From Nostoc desertorum CM1-VF14 (GTDB taxonomy: Bacteria > Cyanobacteriota > Cyanobacteriia > Cyanobacteriales > Nostocaceae): DNA of 64,000 nt. This document shows, piece after piece, positions 1 through 10,223 of this stretch (position 1 is the stretch's first letter; the number at the start of each line of letters is the position of its first letter). The translations under genes and the position numbers were made by a program. Location of the stretch: the NCBI GenBank assembly GCA_019359245.1, contig JAHHHR010000015.1, positions 62,001 to 126,000 of the forward strand, read 5' to 3'. The notes below the pieces were generated by a model that worked only from the letters and a program-made list of their open reading frames with translations, was not told where the DNA came from and searched no databases.

Positions 1-1728
1 TCAGAGGCAATGGCGAAAAAACTTGCTTCCGACGGGACGATTAGTGAAGTTTCATCCACCAGCCTTAAACAAGGAGATAACATCTACGTTGTTGCTGGCG
101 ATATCATTCCCGCCGATGGCGAGGTAATCATGGGTGTTGCCTCAGTCGATGAATCGGCAATTACTAAAGAATCCGCACCAGTATTAAAAGAACCAGGCTC
201 CGACGTTTCCAGTTCCGTCACTGGTGGGACGCGGATTATCTCAGATGAGCTAATTATCCGCATCACTACTGATCCGGGTAAAGGTTTCATTGACCGGATG
301 ATTGGCTTGCTAGAAGGGGCACGCAGTAAAACACCCAATGAAATTGCTCTGACAGTATTGCTGGCAGTTCTCAGCTTAGTGTTTTTGTTAGTTGTGGTTA
401 CTTTGCCTGCATTTGCTTACTATGTCAACAGTCCAGTTAGCGTGCCAATTTTAATTGCCCTATTAGTAGCATTAATTCCTACTACCATTGGCGGCTTATT
501 GAGTAACATCGGCATTGCTGGTATGGATCGAGTTGCCCAACTTAATGTCATTGCCACTTCAGGGCGAGCAATCGAAGTTTGTGGTGATGTCAACACTTTA
601 TTTCTCGATAAGACAGGTACAATTACCATCGGCAACCGTTTAGCGGAAGAGTTTATTCCCATCAACGGTCATTCAATATTGGAAATTGCTAATATTGCCT
701 GGGCTGCTAGTGTCTTTGACAATACACCAGAAGGTAAATCCATTCTGCGACTGGCAGAAAGGTTAGTAGCACGGTTTGATTTCGACTATAGTCAGGCAGA
801 AGCAGTTGATTTTTCCGCGAAAACACGGATAAGTGGCACTAACTTGCCTGGTGGGTACGAGGCTAGGAAGGGAGCAGTAGAAGCTATTAAAGAATTTGTC
901 CGTTTCCGCAACGGACGAGATACACCAGAATTGGATGTTGTTTACGAACGAGTTTCTCGTCTGGGAGGTACACCTCTGGCAGTCAGCCTAGATAACGAAA
1001 TCTATGGGATTATTTATCTCAAAGATATAGTTAAACCTGGTATCCGCGATCGCTTTGAACAACTGCGACGGATGGGGGTACGTACCATCATGCTAACTGG
1101 AGACAACCGGATTACAGCTTCTGTCATTGCCAGAGAAGCAGGGGTTGATGACTTCATTGCCGAAGCCACACCAGAAGACAAAATCAGTGTCATTAAAAAA
1201 GAACAAGCAGCAGGTAAACTGGTTGCGATGACAGGAGACGGGACTAACGATGCCCCGGCATTAGCCCAAGCTAACGTTGGCGTTGCGATGAATACAGGAA
1301 CGCAAGCTGCAAAAGAAGCTGCCAACATGGTCGATTTAGACTCCGATCCCACAAAGCTGATCGATATCATTAGTATTGGCAAACAATTGTTGATTACTCG
1401 CGGAGCATTGACAACGTTTTCCATCGCTAATGATATTGCTAAATACTTCGCTATTATCCCAGTGGTCTTTGTCGCTGCTAATTTGCAAAGCTTGAATATT
1501 ATGAATTTGACTAGCCCTAATTCTGCTGTCTTATCAGCGCTAATTTATAATGCTTTGATTATTCCTACTTTGATTCCCTTGGCATTAAAGGGTGTGTGGT
1601 TTAGATCACTGACAGCTAATCAGCTACTTCAACGTAATATCTTAATTTATGGCTTAGGTGGGGTTATTGCGCCGTTTATCGCCATTAAGTTGATAGATAT
1701 AGTGATTACAATTGTGGGGTTGTCTTAA
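1..1728 (+). CDS. kdpB: Potassium-transporting ATPase subunit B (KdpB), 5' end cut by window edge
   Basis: Catalytic P-type ATPase subunit of the high-affinity Kdp K+ uptake complex in the plasma membrane. The reading frame is open from base 1, so the true start lies upstream; at least 575 residues are present against about 700 for the family. Visible are the phosphorylation motif DKTGTI (Asp codon at 607), the hinge motif [10 protein letters not shown] near 1231, GDNRITA in the P/N domain, and hydrophobic helices before the phosphorylation site and at the C terminus. kdpG-like and kdpC genes follow on the same strand, the usual cyanobacterial order. kdpA is expected just outside the window. 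Confidence 0.97.
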   Translation, partial: SEAMAKKLASDGTISEVSSTSLKQGDNIYVVAGDIIPADGEVIMGVASVDESAITKESAPVLKEPGSDVSSSVTGGTRIISDELIIRITTDPGKGFIDRMIGLLEGARSKTPNEIALTVLLAVLSLVFLLVVVTLPAFAYYVNSPVSVPILIALLVALIPTTIGGLLSNIGIAGMDRVAQLNVIATSGRAIEVCGDVNTLFLDKTGTITIGNRLAEEFIPINGHSILEIANIAWAASVFDNTPEGKSILRLAERLVARFDFDYSQAEAVDFSAKTRISGTNLPGGYEARKGAVEAIKEFVRFRNGRDTPELDVVYERVSRLGGTPLAVSLDNEIYGIIYLKDIVKPGIRDRFEQLRRMGVRTIMLTGDNRITASVIAREAGVDDFIAEATPEDKISVIKKEQAAGKLVAMTGDGTNDAPALAQANVGVAMNTGTQAAKEAANMVDLDSDPTKLIDIISIGKQLLITRGALTTFSIANDIAKYFAIIPVVFVAANLQSLNIMNLTSPNSAVLSALIYNALIIPTLIPLALKGVWFRSLTANQLLQRNILIYGLGGVIAPFIAIKLIDIVITIVGLS

Positions 1729-1829
1729 GGAAAACAAAAGTACAGACGCTACGAAACAAGCGCATCCTAACCAAAGTAAAATAATAAACATTTTTACTTT
1801 TACCTGTTGAGAGAGGGAAAAAGAAAAAT

Positions 1830-2030
1830 ATGGATAAACAGGTCGATGTTTGGAAAAAGTTTCTGCCGATAGATGTAAAAGAGGCAATGTACAATGTTTG
1901 GTCGCAATGGCGTAAACAATATCTACCACTCGCCATTTTGATCTTGCTGTGCTTGAATGTGGTAATTGCCCCAGTTTTTTATGCTGTTGCTGACAGCATC
2001 TTTGAATATCCTTATACTTGGGTAAAATAA
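1830..2030 (+). CDS. kdpG: KdpG-like small membrane protein of the cyanobacterial kdp operon
   Basis: A 66-residue protein with a charged N terminus and one clear membrane helix (YLPLAILILLCLNVVIAPVF). Its position between kdpB and kdpC matches the extra small gene called kdpG in Anabaena kdp operons. Its role is not established; by analogy with KdpF it may stabilise the complex, which is inference. It lies 101 bp after kdpB and 43 bp before kdpC, so it is most likely co-transcribed. An AGAGAGGG stretch lies about 10 bases before the ATG. Confidence 0.8.
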   Translation: MDKQVDVWKKFLPIDVKEAMYNVWSQWRKQYLPLAILILLCLNVVIAPVFYAVADSIFEYPYTWVK

Positions 2031-2073
2031 TTAAAATTAAAAATTAAATTTTAATAGTAGCTGGAAAACTTTT

Positions 2074-2676
2074 ATGGCAATTATTCGAGAAACTATCAGA
2101 GCAATATTTATAACTCTAATGCTTTGGTTGTTGACTGCAATTATCTATCCTCTAATAATTCTTGTAGTGGGTCAAGTTTTTTTGCCCTACCAAGCGAATG
2201 GCAGCATCATGGCGAATCTAAAAGGCGAACCAATTGGTTCAGCTTTGATTGGTCAAGTGTTCACATCTGAGCGATATTTCCATTCTCGTCCCAGTACAGT
2301 TAGATATAGCCAAGGCAAAAGAGCCAAGCCAACTGGTATATCTGGAGCCAGTAATCTCGCTGCAAGCAATCCAGAGCTACTCAACCGGATTCTAGAACAG
2401 GGAAATCAATTGCGAGACGAAAATCTTCAACCGATCGCTGATATAATTTATACTTCTGGTTCTGGTTTAGACCCGCATATTTCCTTGAGAGCAGCACGGC
2501 AGCAATTGACGCGGGTTGCTGGTGCGCGGGGAGTAAGAGAAGATGAGATCCTACGTTTAATTAATAAGTATACTGATGGCAGATTTTTATGGATTTTTGG
2601 CGAACCGGGAGTCAACGTTCTCAGATTGAATTATGATCTTGACTTGCAGGATATTAATCGTCAGGAAAATCCATAA
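2074..2676 (+). CDS. kdpC: Potassium-transporting ATPase subunit C (KdpC)
   Basis: A 200-residue subunit of the Kdp K+ ATPase. It has one N-terminal membrane helix (about residues 12-36) followed by a soluble domain. Family motifs are visible: FHSRPS, the SGASNLAASNP stretch, and SGSGLDPHIS followed by a run ending in R. Length is normal for the family. It ends just before a three-copy 14-bp tandem repeat, after which comes a degraded kdpD. The order kdpB-kdpG-kdpC is intact, so transport itself should be functional even though the sensor gene is broken. Confidence 0.97.
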   Translation: MAIIRETIRAIFITLMLWLLTAIIYPLIILVVGQVFLPYQANGSIMANLKGEPIGSALIGQVFTSERYFHSRPSTVRYSQGKRAKPTGISGASNLAASNPELLNRILEQGNQLRDENLQPIADIIYTSGSGLDPHISLRAARQQLTRVAGARGVREDEILRLINKYTDGRFLWIFGEPGVNVLRLNYDLDLQDINRQENP

Positions 2677-2678
2677 AT

Positions 2679-2720
2679 GGGGAGTAGGGAGTGGGGAGTA
2701 GGGAGTGGGGAGTAGGGAGT
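2679..2720 (+). repeat. Tandem heptamer (STRR-type) repeat
   Basis: Three perfect copies of the 14-mer GGGGAGTAGGGAGT lie directly after kdpC and before the kdpD remnant. Short tandem heptamer repeats of this kind are common between genes in heterocystous cyanobacteria. Confidence 0.9.
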
Positions 2721-2723
2721 TAG

Positions 2724-3024
2724 AAGTTATCTTTGTTTGTTGCCAATACAGAACGCTTCCTCACTAAGGAGGAAAGCTTACACATACACACTTGTGAAAA
2801 ACTCTGTAAGAGTAATATAGCCAATGCGATCGCTAAAGTTGCCAAGAAATATCAAATTACTCAAATTGTAATTGCAGAGAATCAGCGAACCTCCTTCGCA
2901 GGCGCTTTGCTAATCGCACTGGCAAGCCCTATTTAAAGAATTATTAACCCAAAATTTGGTGCGCTTGCTCAAAAATATAGATTTGCATATTATTGGCAGC
3001 GAAAAAATAGTTTCATCCAAATAA
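2724..3024 (+). pseudogene. kdpD: Degraded short KdpD (N-terminal sensor / USP domain fragment)
   Basis: Translation shows NTERFLTKEESL, TCEKLCK and YQITQIVIAE, typical of the universal-stress-like part of KdpD, which in cyanobacteria exists as a short protein without the kinase. The frame then ends at 2936. After a 25-base insertion (2889-2913) the other frame continues the family sequence as SHWQALFKELLTQ and LLKNIDLHIIG, ending at 3024. Residues between TCEKLCK and SNIA also appear deleted, and the 5' part is missing beyond the heptamer repeat. I read it as a pseudogene with at least three lesions. The match to KdpD is from memory of the family. Confidence 0.75.
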
Positions 3025-3028
3025 TGGA

Positions 3029-4528
3029 TCAAATTTGCTCAAAAACTTCAGAAGTAAAGCTTCCATGCAGACCATAGGGGATATGATGCTTGAGATGTAG
3101 CCGCGCGATTGCTCCTTTAGAGAAATCACTAGCATCCAAAATTATCACATCTGAGCGGTGATGAGCAGCATCATAAACCAAAGCTAATACCCAACCATCA
3201 TCTTCCTTTTCGGAACCTGGGCGTGGGACAAAAATCGGTTCACCCACAAAACCACGGGGTGCAGCACTCCAAAATTGTCTTTCTCCAGACTCTAAATCAA
3301 TTTTCAGCAATGCTTGTAAGGGAGCATTACCAGTCTCTGCATGAGCCGCACCTATATATAGATATCGATAAGGGTGTGCTACATTTGCCGGATGTATGCT
3401 GGGAAATTCACAACAACGGCTATCAATCAATTCCCGCCGGACTGTCTCATCCTTTAGATTCAGACAAAATCGCCAAAGTTGTCCAGGTGAAAGCGCCTCA
3501 AAATCAACTTGTCGAAAATCACTTTCGGGTTTAACTTCTGGTAAAGATTCGTAGCAAATAGAGTCAATCAAAACTTCGCCTCCTACCTCAAAAGCATTAA
3601 CGTGGTGGAAGACGAAACCAGACTGAGTTTCCAGAACTTTTATCTCTTCTTGTCCTTCTTTGGGGGTGCGGGGAATAACTATAATTTGAGTTGGCTGATT
3701 TGGTTGAAATTTTATACATTCTCCCGCCGCACGTATTCCCAAGGCGAAAGGTATGGGGTTGAAAGTGACAGGATTTTGAAAGAAGATGCAGTAATTGGGA
3801 GTAATAACAAAATCGTGAATGAAACAGAAACCTGGAACCTTATGAGCGTGTTTATTGACAATTTCACCTGCTGAGTTTAGCTCAAAAATAGTAATGGTGG
3901 TAGATAATCCCGGCTTAATCGAGAAGTTTACCAGACAAGGTGCGTCCCCATTTTGGCCGAAACTATTTTCAACGCGGGGATGTGCAGCGAAAGCTTCACC
4001 TGCTGACAAAGCACCATTAAAATATTCATTACCCAAGGTTTCAAGAGTGTAGGGGTCGAGGCGATATGCTTCAGAAGCTTCCCACAGCGCTAGCAGTTTA
4101 CCACCCCAATAGATAACATTTGTATTAGCGATATTTTTGAGTTTGAAGTCAAAAATATTAGCTAGCCAACCGCCGGGTTTTTGAGTGCCAAAAGTACCGC
4201 GATAAAGAATTTTTCCCGCCTTTTGCTCTGCTAAATAGCCAGTTGTGCGGACAAAGCGATTGCGAAAATGGGCACGACCGTTCGTAAAGGTAATTTTACT
4301 AATCATCCCATCTCCATCAAACGGGTGATGAAGAAGTTGCCCATTTACATCGAGCAAACCGGGACCATTTCTAAACAGCGTACCTTCTAATTCTCTAGGA
4401 ATTTGCCCTTCTATATCATCAATCCAATAATCAAATTCTTGGGTGAGAGATTGATATCCTCCTTGCCAGTCTGCACGAGTGTAGGATTTTTCTGCAACTG
4501 GGGTTTCTTGAACTTTTGAATTTTGCAT
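3029..4528 (-). CDS. Carotenoid/apocarotenoid oxygenase (RPE65 family)
   Basis: A 499-residue non-haem iron dioxygenase of the carotenoid cleavage family, which splits double bonds of carotenoids or apocarotenals. The start region (ELEGTLFRNGPGLLDVNG) and HPFDGDGMI are family hallmarks. Candidate iron ligands are His183 (AAHPRVE), His238 (IHDFVIT), His308 or 309 (FHHVNAFE) and His488 (LHGSFTSEVF). No signal peptide is seen. The substrate cannot be told from sequence; cyanobacterial homologues include apocarotenal 15,15'-oxygenases. It stands alone on the minus strand, with 198 bp before the next minus-strand gene. Confidence 0.93.
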   Translation of the reverse strand: MQNSKVQETPVAEKSYTRADWQGGYQSLTQEFDYWIDDIEGQIPRELEGTLFRNGPGLLDVNGQLLHHPFDGDGMISKITFTNGRAHFRNRFVRTTGYLAEQKAGKILYRGTFGTQKPGGWLANIFDFKLKNIANTNVIYWGGKLLALWEASEAYRLDPYTLETLGNEYFNGALSAGEAFAAHPRVENSFGQNGDAPCLVNFSIKPGLSTTITIFELNSAGEIVNKHAHKVPGFCFIHDFVITPNYCIFFQNPVTFNPIPFALGIRAAGECIKFQPNQPTQIIVIPRTPKEGQEEIKVLETQSGFVFHHVNAFEVGGEVLIDSICYESLPEVKPESDFRQVDFEALSPGQLWRFCLNLKDETVRRELIDSRCCEFPSIHPANVAHPYRYLYIGAAHAETGNAPLQALLKIDLESGERQFWSAAPRGFVGEPIFVPRPGSEKEDDGWVLALVYDAAHHRSDVIILDASDFSKGAIARLHLKHHIPYGLHGSFTSEVFEQI

Positions 4529-4726
4529 ATACTTGATATCTGCTTCTCAAATATGGTAAAGATGTTCAGAAATTAGATTTTTTGAAAAACCCAAGTTCTT
4601 ATAAAGTTTTAATCGTCCGGAACTTTATAAGACAATGTTGATTTATGGTTGTTCAGAAGAAACCATGACTTTTGCTAGATTCTAATATCTTGGGAGCTTT
4701 GCATCTGTATACAAAACATTTCTTTG

Positions 4727-6142
4727 TTAATCAACTATATTTGGCTCTGATTCTCTTAGCACTAACTCAGACATGAAATCAGGCGAAAACGTTTGTTCTT
4801 TATCCTTTGATGTCTCAGTTTGTTCTTCAGCAGCAGGTAGCCAGTTGATAAATGGTAGGGGTAGCAGTGTGCTGAGGTTAGTAATTAGCACTAATAGCCA
4901 AAGTGACTCAAAGTTAGTTGCAGTAATCCCCAGCCAATAGGTGATTAATGCCCCCAATGCTTGGGAAACCGTTCCTGCTGAATTAAATATCGACATCAAC
5001 AACGCAAATAACGTTGCTTCCACTCCAGAGGGACAAAGCCTTGCTGCTAGAACCATTACTTGCATAAAGGCAATTTTTCCCATCACAGAGAGAATTAGGC
5101 TATCACCCAAACTAAACCAGTGGTCATCTATACCTAAGAGTCTGTTTGTGTGAGTGACTAACAACAGCATTGTCATCCCTAAAAGTGATGAAAGGACGGT
5201 ACTCCAAGCAAAAATTACGCGAAAAGGGATGCTTTTGAGGAAACGCTGAAAAATCCAAACACCTGCTAAAGAAGCGAAACTTGTAACCAAGTTTACCCGC
5301 CCCAAAAATTCTGGTTCAAAGTGAAGTTCGTTGGTAGAGAAGTAGAAAAAGGCTGATTCAGCATTTGGGGTAGCTTGCCAGATGAAGATAAACGCCGTTG
5401 GTAGCCAAATTCTTTTTTGGGTAATGGCTTGGCGTAGCTGCCCCAGTTGATGTTTGATTGATAAAGTGTTGGTGTGGTTACTATCTTGAGTATCTTTGCT
5501 AACAGGGGACTCCGCAATTAACCAAGCTACCCCTGAGACGATAAGAGGGAATAAGGCGGTAATTCCAAAGACAGTACGGGTAGTAAAGTATTGGAGTAGC
5601 AGACCGCTAAAGTATGCTGTTATTAAACCTCCGATCGCAGAAGCACCCCAGCACAAAGATTGTAATGAACCGGCTTTCGCTTGCGATTCGCCTCTAACTC
5701 GTTCCACAACCAACGAGTCAACTATCACATCACTCATGGCGACAGAGAGAGAACCAAGAGCGATCGCTAACGTAGCTGCCCAGCTACTATGAACTATTGT
5801 GGCTAGACTCACCCAGGAAACAGTTCCTAATATCCCAGATAAAATTAAGTAAGGACGCCGACGATAGCCAAATATAGGCAAGCCATCTGAGATAAAACCA
5901 AATACTGGCTTGATCATCCAAGGTAAGAAGACGATTCCCAACAGCGCCGACACCTCGACTGGACTCAGCAGCAGTTCATCTTTGAGGAAAAAGCTAACGG
6001 CTAGACGCGATAACCCTAAAATTCCTTGGACAAAATAAACGGTGAGAATTGCAATTAACTCAGCATTGGGTTCGTTACCCAAGAAGATTTTTTGTGTTAA
6101 TGAGTCTTTGACCTTGGACAAGCCAGATGATTGAAGCACCAT
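4727..6142 (-). CDS. Folate-biopterin transporter family (BT1) membrane protein
   Basis: A 471-residue membrane protein with about 12 hydrophobic segments, related to the major facilitator superfamily. Motifs such as FLPWMIKPVFGFISD, FGYRRRPYLILSG and the SDVIVDSLVVERVR stretch are typical of the BT1 (folate-biopterin) family, which has a folate-transporting member in Synechocystis. The exact substrate here is not shown by sequence. The C-terminal 35 residues are charged and probably cytoplasmic. The gene is read in the same direction as its neighbours but has its own 5' space. Confidence 0.88.
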   Translation of the reverse strand: MVLQSSGLSKVKDSLTQKIFLGNEPNAELIAILTVYFVQGILGLSRLAVSFFLKDELLLSPVEVSALLGIVFLPWMIKPVFGFISDGLPIFGYRRRPYLILSGILGTVSWVSLATIVHSSWAATLAIALGSLSVAMSDVIVDSLVVERVRGESQAKAGSLQSLCWGASAIGGLITAYFSGLLLQYFTTRTVFGITALFPLIVSGVAWLIAESPVSKDTQDSNHTNTLSIKHQLGQLRQAITQKRIWLPTAFIFIWQATPNAESAFFYFSTNELHFEPEFLGRVNLVTSFASLAGVWIFQRFLKSIPFRVIFAWSTVLSSLLGMTMLLLVTHTNRLLGIDDHWFSLGDSLILSVMGKIAFMQVMVLAARLCPSGVEATLFALLMSIFNSAGTVSQALGALITYWLGITATNFESLWLLVLITNLSTLLPLPFINWLPAAEEQTETSKDKEQTFSPDFMSELVLRESEPNIVD

Positions 6143-6538
6143 TCGATAAATATTTTTTAAGTTTTATCTACTTTTCTATCATATCGATTCTTAAGATGTG
6201 GGCTTGAAGATCAGCTCTATCCCAAGGACTGGAGGCTGAGTAATATCGGTATCTCCAAGCTGAAGCAATCCGGGCATTGCCTAAATGTTGTAGAGTGACT
6301 GCTCATAACATAAATGGCAAAACAATTAGGGCGAGTTTACCTAAGTAAGCTCGCCCTAACTTGTATTTAATGTTGATTTTTCATTAGACTTTTGAAATTC
6401 TGCCTAGCGCAGGCTACGCCAAGTGCAGCCTGGGAATAAGACATAGAGAAAATCAGGCAAATCTTACTGAGGTGACATCAGAAGTTTAGAAGACTCTTAA
6501 TATGAGCCAGAAATTGTTTTGCTTGCAAGCCGCGACAC
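6143..6538. other. Intergenic region with a terminator hairpin and repeat debris
   Basis: No gene is seen. Besides the hairpin at 6326-6359, a short Nostoc-type repeat (TAGCGCAGGCTACGCC, near 6404-6420) is present. The left part should hold the promoter of the BT1 transporter. Confidence 0.6.
6326..6359 (-). terminator. Probable terminator of the PEP-CTERM gene
   Basis: A 15-bp stem (6326-6340 with 6345-6359, one wobble or mismatch) closes a 4-base loop. On the minus strand it is followed by TTGTTTT. It lies 180 bp downstream of the PEP-CTERM gene and upstream of the transporter, so it probably separates the two. Confidence 0.6.
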
Positions 6539-7342
6539 TTATGACAATTGCAAATCTGACTTTTTCTTGACTCGACGAGTCAGAACTGAAGTAGCGCCTA
6601 CAAAACCAATCACAAAAACTCCTAATACAGAAGAAGACTCAGGAACTGCGACTGTAACGATATTACCAGTGATACTCTTGTAGCCAGTGGCGATCGTGTG
6701 ATTATCTGATTCAAAACCAGTTCCGCCAATATTGGTGAATTGAACCTGATCAAAAGTTGCGCCAACACTGTAGAAGTTGATGAACGCATAAGGTTCTGAA
6801 GAGTTCTGACCTTTGAATGCCGAATTAGGATTACCATAGTAACTGGCTTTATTTGGTTGTTTTGCGATATAAGTAACCACATCAGCAGTGGTCATAGTTT
6901 CTACAACCTTACCTTGTGAAAGAAATGTGAGTACGTTGCTACTATCTCCCGCAGACCACCAAAGTCCAAAGTAGCTTTGTGGGGATGTCAAATTGAGTGT
7001 GGAAACCTTTTGGCCATTACCCGATCTATTTGTGTCTACATCAAAATACTTACCTGTCCCACCAGCAGCACCATATTGGTCTGGATTCATGATCAGAGTA
7101 TTCTTATAGCTACCAATATTTGTTGTTCCTTCATTCCATTGAAAGCCTGTTGCACTATAGCCTTTTGTTTGTGCATCAAAATTTTGTACATGAGCATTAA
7201 CAAGATTTGATAATTGTGCATTTTCTACGCCTGGGTTTTCTATTGATACCGTAAAAGATGCAGCCATTACAGGGCAGGTAACAGTAGCTAAAGATAAAAC
7301 AACACTAGAAGCGATCGCGGACTTAGTTAAAATACTTTTCAT
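6539..7342 (-). CDS. Secreted PEP-CTERM sorting-domain protein
   Basis: A 267-residue protein with an N-terminal signal peptide (MKSILTKSAIASSVVLSLAT, cleavage probably after VMAA) and a C-terminal sorting signal: VPESSSVLG, a hydrophobic helix and then a basic tail (TRRVKKK). This is the PEP-CTERM architecture recognised by an exosortase and linked to extracellular matrix or surface export. The middle part (residues 30-225) is Gly/Asn/Thr-rich and probably beta-rich; I recognise no named domain there. A terminator-like hairpin follows downstream. A second, decayed PEP-CTERM tail is found at 35982-36211. Confidence 0.85.
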   Translation of the reverse strand: MKSILTKSAIASSVVLSLATVTCPVMAASFTVSIENPGVENAQLSNLVNAHVQNFDAQTKGYSATGFQWNEGTTNIGSYKNTLIMNPDQYGAAGGTGKYFDVDTNRSGNGQKVSTLNLTSPQSYFGLWWSAGDSSNVLTFLSQGKVVETMTTADVVTYIAKQPNKASYYGNPNSAFKGQNSSEPYAFINFYSVGATFDQVQFTNIGGTGFESDNHTIATGYKSITGNIVTVAVPESSSVLGVFVIGFVGATSVLTRRVKKKSDLQLS

Positions 7343-8152
7343 CTTGCAATTCTTTTCGTTTTTTAATCTTTCGTGTTCATAGCTTTATTGTGCTATGTGC
7401 TTCGAGATTTCAACATCAGAAGGATTACTACTTTTTCAATTTGATTCCACCTAGACAAAAATGTAAATTATTCAATTTTATTTAGAGGAAAATCACTGAT
7501 GTTATATTCGTTTATGTATATAGCTTTATGTAGAAACCGCAAAGTTATCAGTGCTAAATTATAAACAAGCTTTATTTATAAAAGGTGTTATTTTATCATT
7601 TGCAGGCTGCTAATTTTTTAAACTTAAAAAATTAAGAGACATTGTGCTATGTCCAATCCTTTGAAAGGCTGTGCTTATCGCTTGGGTGTTTCCAAAAAAT
7701 TCGATAGAACATCTGTCCCTTATTTGAATAGAAATAAGTTATAAAATTAAACTATGTATATTAATAGTTTTTAGATTTGAATGTTGTTTTTATTAAAGAA
7801 TAATAAAGATAATGGACAGTTTTGGATGACCCTATTTACTGATAAATAGAAATAAAATAGTGGTCATTGTATTAGTTTTGCCATTCTTTCCTTGCTCTGC
7901 CTACTCGTCTTTATTCCTGATTTTTCACGGTATCTGAAAAAGCTCACTTCTATTTCCCTCTTCCTTTAAGGAGAGAGACTTTGAACTTTTCTCCATCCCG
8001 TGTCGCGAGAGGGGGGTTAGGTTTTCATGGACTTTTTCACATAACGTGAAAAGTTAGGCCTTTATCCAGCCAACTATGTCACCTTAGTTTCTTGAAATGC
8101 GTAGTAACATAAATTGAACTACCTATTGCAATCAACAAAAGAATTTTTATCA
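7343..8152. other. AT-rich intergenic region, divergent promoters, no gene seen
   Basis: About 800 bp between the PEP-CTERM gene (minus) and anmK (plus). It should carry both promoters. A short inverted pair, TTTCACGT-like, near 7922-8055 flanks repeat-like sequence containing CCCGTGTCGCGAGAGGGGGG. I find no ORF or RNA that I can support. Confidence 0.5.
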
Positions 8153-9352
8153 ATGCATCCGACTGAAGAAGTTGCTGTTTCTACTCGCGTTATCGGTTTA
8201 ATTAGTGGCACATCCGTAGATGGTATAGATGCTGCGTTAGTAGAGATTTCCGGTACAGAATTGGATCTTAAAATTGCGTTACTGGCTGGGGCGACATATC
8301 CTTATCCATCTGAACTTAGAGAAACAATATTGGCGGTTGGTGCTGGTGTTGCCATCTCAATGGCAGAATTGGCAGAAATAGATGATGCGATCGCTCAAGT
8401 CTTTGCCCAAGCCGCCCAAAATATTCAAATTGGTCATCAGCCAGCTACTCTCATTGGCTCCCACGGTCAGACAGTTTATCATCGACCACCTGCGGATAAT
8501 GGAATAGAGAAGAAAATCGCTCCCCACCCCCTACTAGGTTACAGTCTGCAACTAGGGCGCGGTGCCTTAATTGCCCATCTGACAGGCATTACAACTGTGA
8601 GCAACTTCCGCGCTGCTGATATCGATATTGGTGGTCATGGTGCGCCTCTTGTGCCCAGAGTAGATGCCTATGTACTTAGTCATCCCCAGGAGGGGCGCTG
8701 TATTCAAAACATTGGTGGTATTGGTAATGTTGCTTATATTCCGCCTCGGCATGGCGACTGGCTTTCAAAAATTCGCGCTTGGGATACTGGCCCAGGAAAT
8801 AGTCTGTTGGATCTAGCGGTGGAACATTTAAGCGCTGGTGCTAAAACTTACGATGAAAATGGCAATTGGGCAGCCACTGGTACTCCTTGCCATCCATTGG
8901 TAGAACAATGGCTCAACCAAGACTATTTTCATCTGCCACCACCCAAATCTACTGGTCGAGAGTTATTTGGCCTGACTTACCTGCATCAGTGTTTAAAAGA
9001 TGCTCAAGAATATAAACTCAATCCTGCCGACATACTGGCAACTCTCACAGAACTTACAGCTGCTTCAATTGTTCATAGTTACCGCACTTTTTTGCCGGAA
9101 ATGCCACAGAGGGTACTATTATGTGGCGGTGGTAGTCGCAATTTATATTTAAAACGTCGATTAGAGTTATTGCTAACATCAATACCAGTCTTGACTACAG
9201 ATGAAGTCGGTTTGAGTGCAGATTTTAAAGAAGCGATCGCCTTTGCAGTTTTAGCCTACTGGCGACATTTGGGTATTCCTGGCAATTTACCTACTGCAAC
9301 TGGAGCACCTCAAGAAGTGCTTTTGGGAGAAATTCACCAAATTCACTCCTGA
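8153..9352 (+). CDS. anmK: Anhydro-N-acetylmuramic acid kinase (AnmK)
   Basis: A 399-residue cytoplasmic enzyme that phosphorylates and opens 1,6-anhydroMurNAc, returning cell-wall fragments to metabolism. Family motifs are in order: [15 protein letters not shown] (nucleotide binding), [42 protein letters not shown] and CGGGSRN near the C terminus. I chose the ATG at 8153, because the longer frame would need a TTG at 8114 and adds residues not expected for the family. No strong ribosome binding site is seen. It stands alone; no other peptidoglycan gene is adjacent. Confidence 0.95.
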   Translation: MHPTEEVAVSTRVIGLISGTSVDGIDAALVEISGTELDLKIALLAGATYPYPSELRETILAVGAGVAISMAELAEIDDAIAQVFAQAAQNIQIGHQPATLIGSHGQTVYHRPPADNGIEKKIAPHPLLGYSLQLGRGALIAHLTGITTVSNFRAADIDIGGHGAPLVPRVDAYVLSHPQEGRCIQNIGGIGNVAYIPPRHGDWLSKIRAWDTGPGNSLLDLAVEHLSAGAKTYDENGNWAATGTPCHPLVEQWLNQDYFHLPPPKSTGRELFGLTYLHQCLKDAQEYKLNPADILATLTELTAASIVHSYRTFLPEMPQRVLLCGGGSRNLYLKRRLELLLTSIPVLTTDEVGLSADFKEAIAFAVLAYWRHLGIPGNLPTATGAPQEVLLGEIHQIHS

Positions 9353-9437
9353 ATCACAGGAACAATAAACAAGATAAAAAATTTCTTCATTCAGCACTGC
9401 CTCAACGCTCCGCTATCGCTAACGTAACTTAGCACTG

Positions 9438-9544
9438 CTATAACTGTAGTCTTGGCGGCACTCGATCAAGACAGATTTTTGTAACTAAGTTACAAAATAA
9501 AAGACAGACTATAACTGTAGTCTTGGCGGTACTCGATCAAGACA
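9438..9544 (+). repeat. Two 36-bp direct repeats upstream of the gene at 9558
   Basis: Copies at 9438-9473 and 9509-9544 start CTATAACTGTAGTCTTGGCG and differ at one base. Their starts are 71 bp apart, and the second ends 13 bp before the GTG start of the next gene. Their position suggests a leader or operator function, which is inference. Confidence 0.85.
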
Positions 9545-9557
9545 AGGAATATAGAAG

Positions 9558-10010
9558 GTGGCTCATACTTTTTTATTAGAACCAGGACGCTGGGCAATGC
9601 AAGGTAATTGGCTGGAACGTAATGGTATGCCAATCAGCGTCAAGGGTATGACCTTGGTCGCTTGGAATCGAGATAACTGGTTTACTATGGCTACAAAGTT
9701 GGTATTTCCAGGTAGCGATCGCTCAGAAATCTTTCTGCAATATAAGGGGCGGTTGCATGAGGGAGAGCGTCAGTATACTTTTTTACTCCAGCATAATATT
9801 CTAGGACAGGTTGAAGGTGAAGGCTGGATTGGTTTAGATACTATTGTGCAGCGTTACTGGGTAATAGGCGATCGTCAGCGTCGTAGTGGCTTTGAAACCC
9901 TACACCGAATTTCGGAAGATAGATACTACCTTAGTAGTGGTATCTTGACTGGTCATTTTTTAACTAACACAATGGAAGCTAGCCTAGAACGTCAGTCAAC
10001 CAAAGGGTAG
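9558..10010 (+). CDS. Conserved cyanobacterial protein of unknown function
   Basis: A 150-residue soluble protein starting with GTG preceded by AGAAGG. It is rich in aromatic residues and alternating hydrophobic stretches (WFTMATKLVF, YTFLLQHNILGQVEGEGWIG, YYLSSGILTGHF), which suggests a small beta-barrel; this is inference from pattern only. There is no signal peptide or membrane helix. I have seen similar proteins in cyanobacteria but cannot name a function. Two 36-bp repeats lie immediately upstream. Confidence 0.7.
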   Translation: MAHTFLLEPGRWAMQGNWLERNGMPISVKGMTLVAWNRDNWFTMATKLVFPGSDRSEIFLQYKGRLHEGERQYTFLLQHNILGQVEGEGWIGLDTIVQRYWVIGDRQRRSGFETLHRISEDRYYLSSGILTGHFLTNTMEASLERQSTKG

Positions 10011-10223
10011 CGCTGCCTGCTGTGCGTCTAAGCTGGGAGCCGACCGAAACAACTCTACCAATGCACTCACTGCTTACTTAAGGACGAATGTCTCATAATT
10101 GACCTCAAGGAGTCATTGTTTATTCTCACTAACCTACTGAGTTGTATACTAAATAAAAAATTATCAAATTATTGTTAGACTTTTAGTGTTTTTACCGAAC
10201 CGTGTAGTCTGGAGTCCAGTTTC

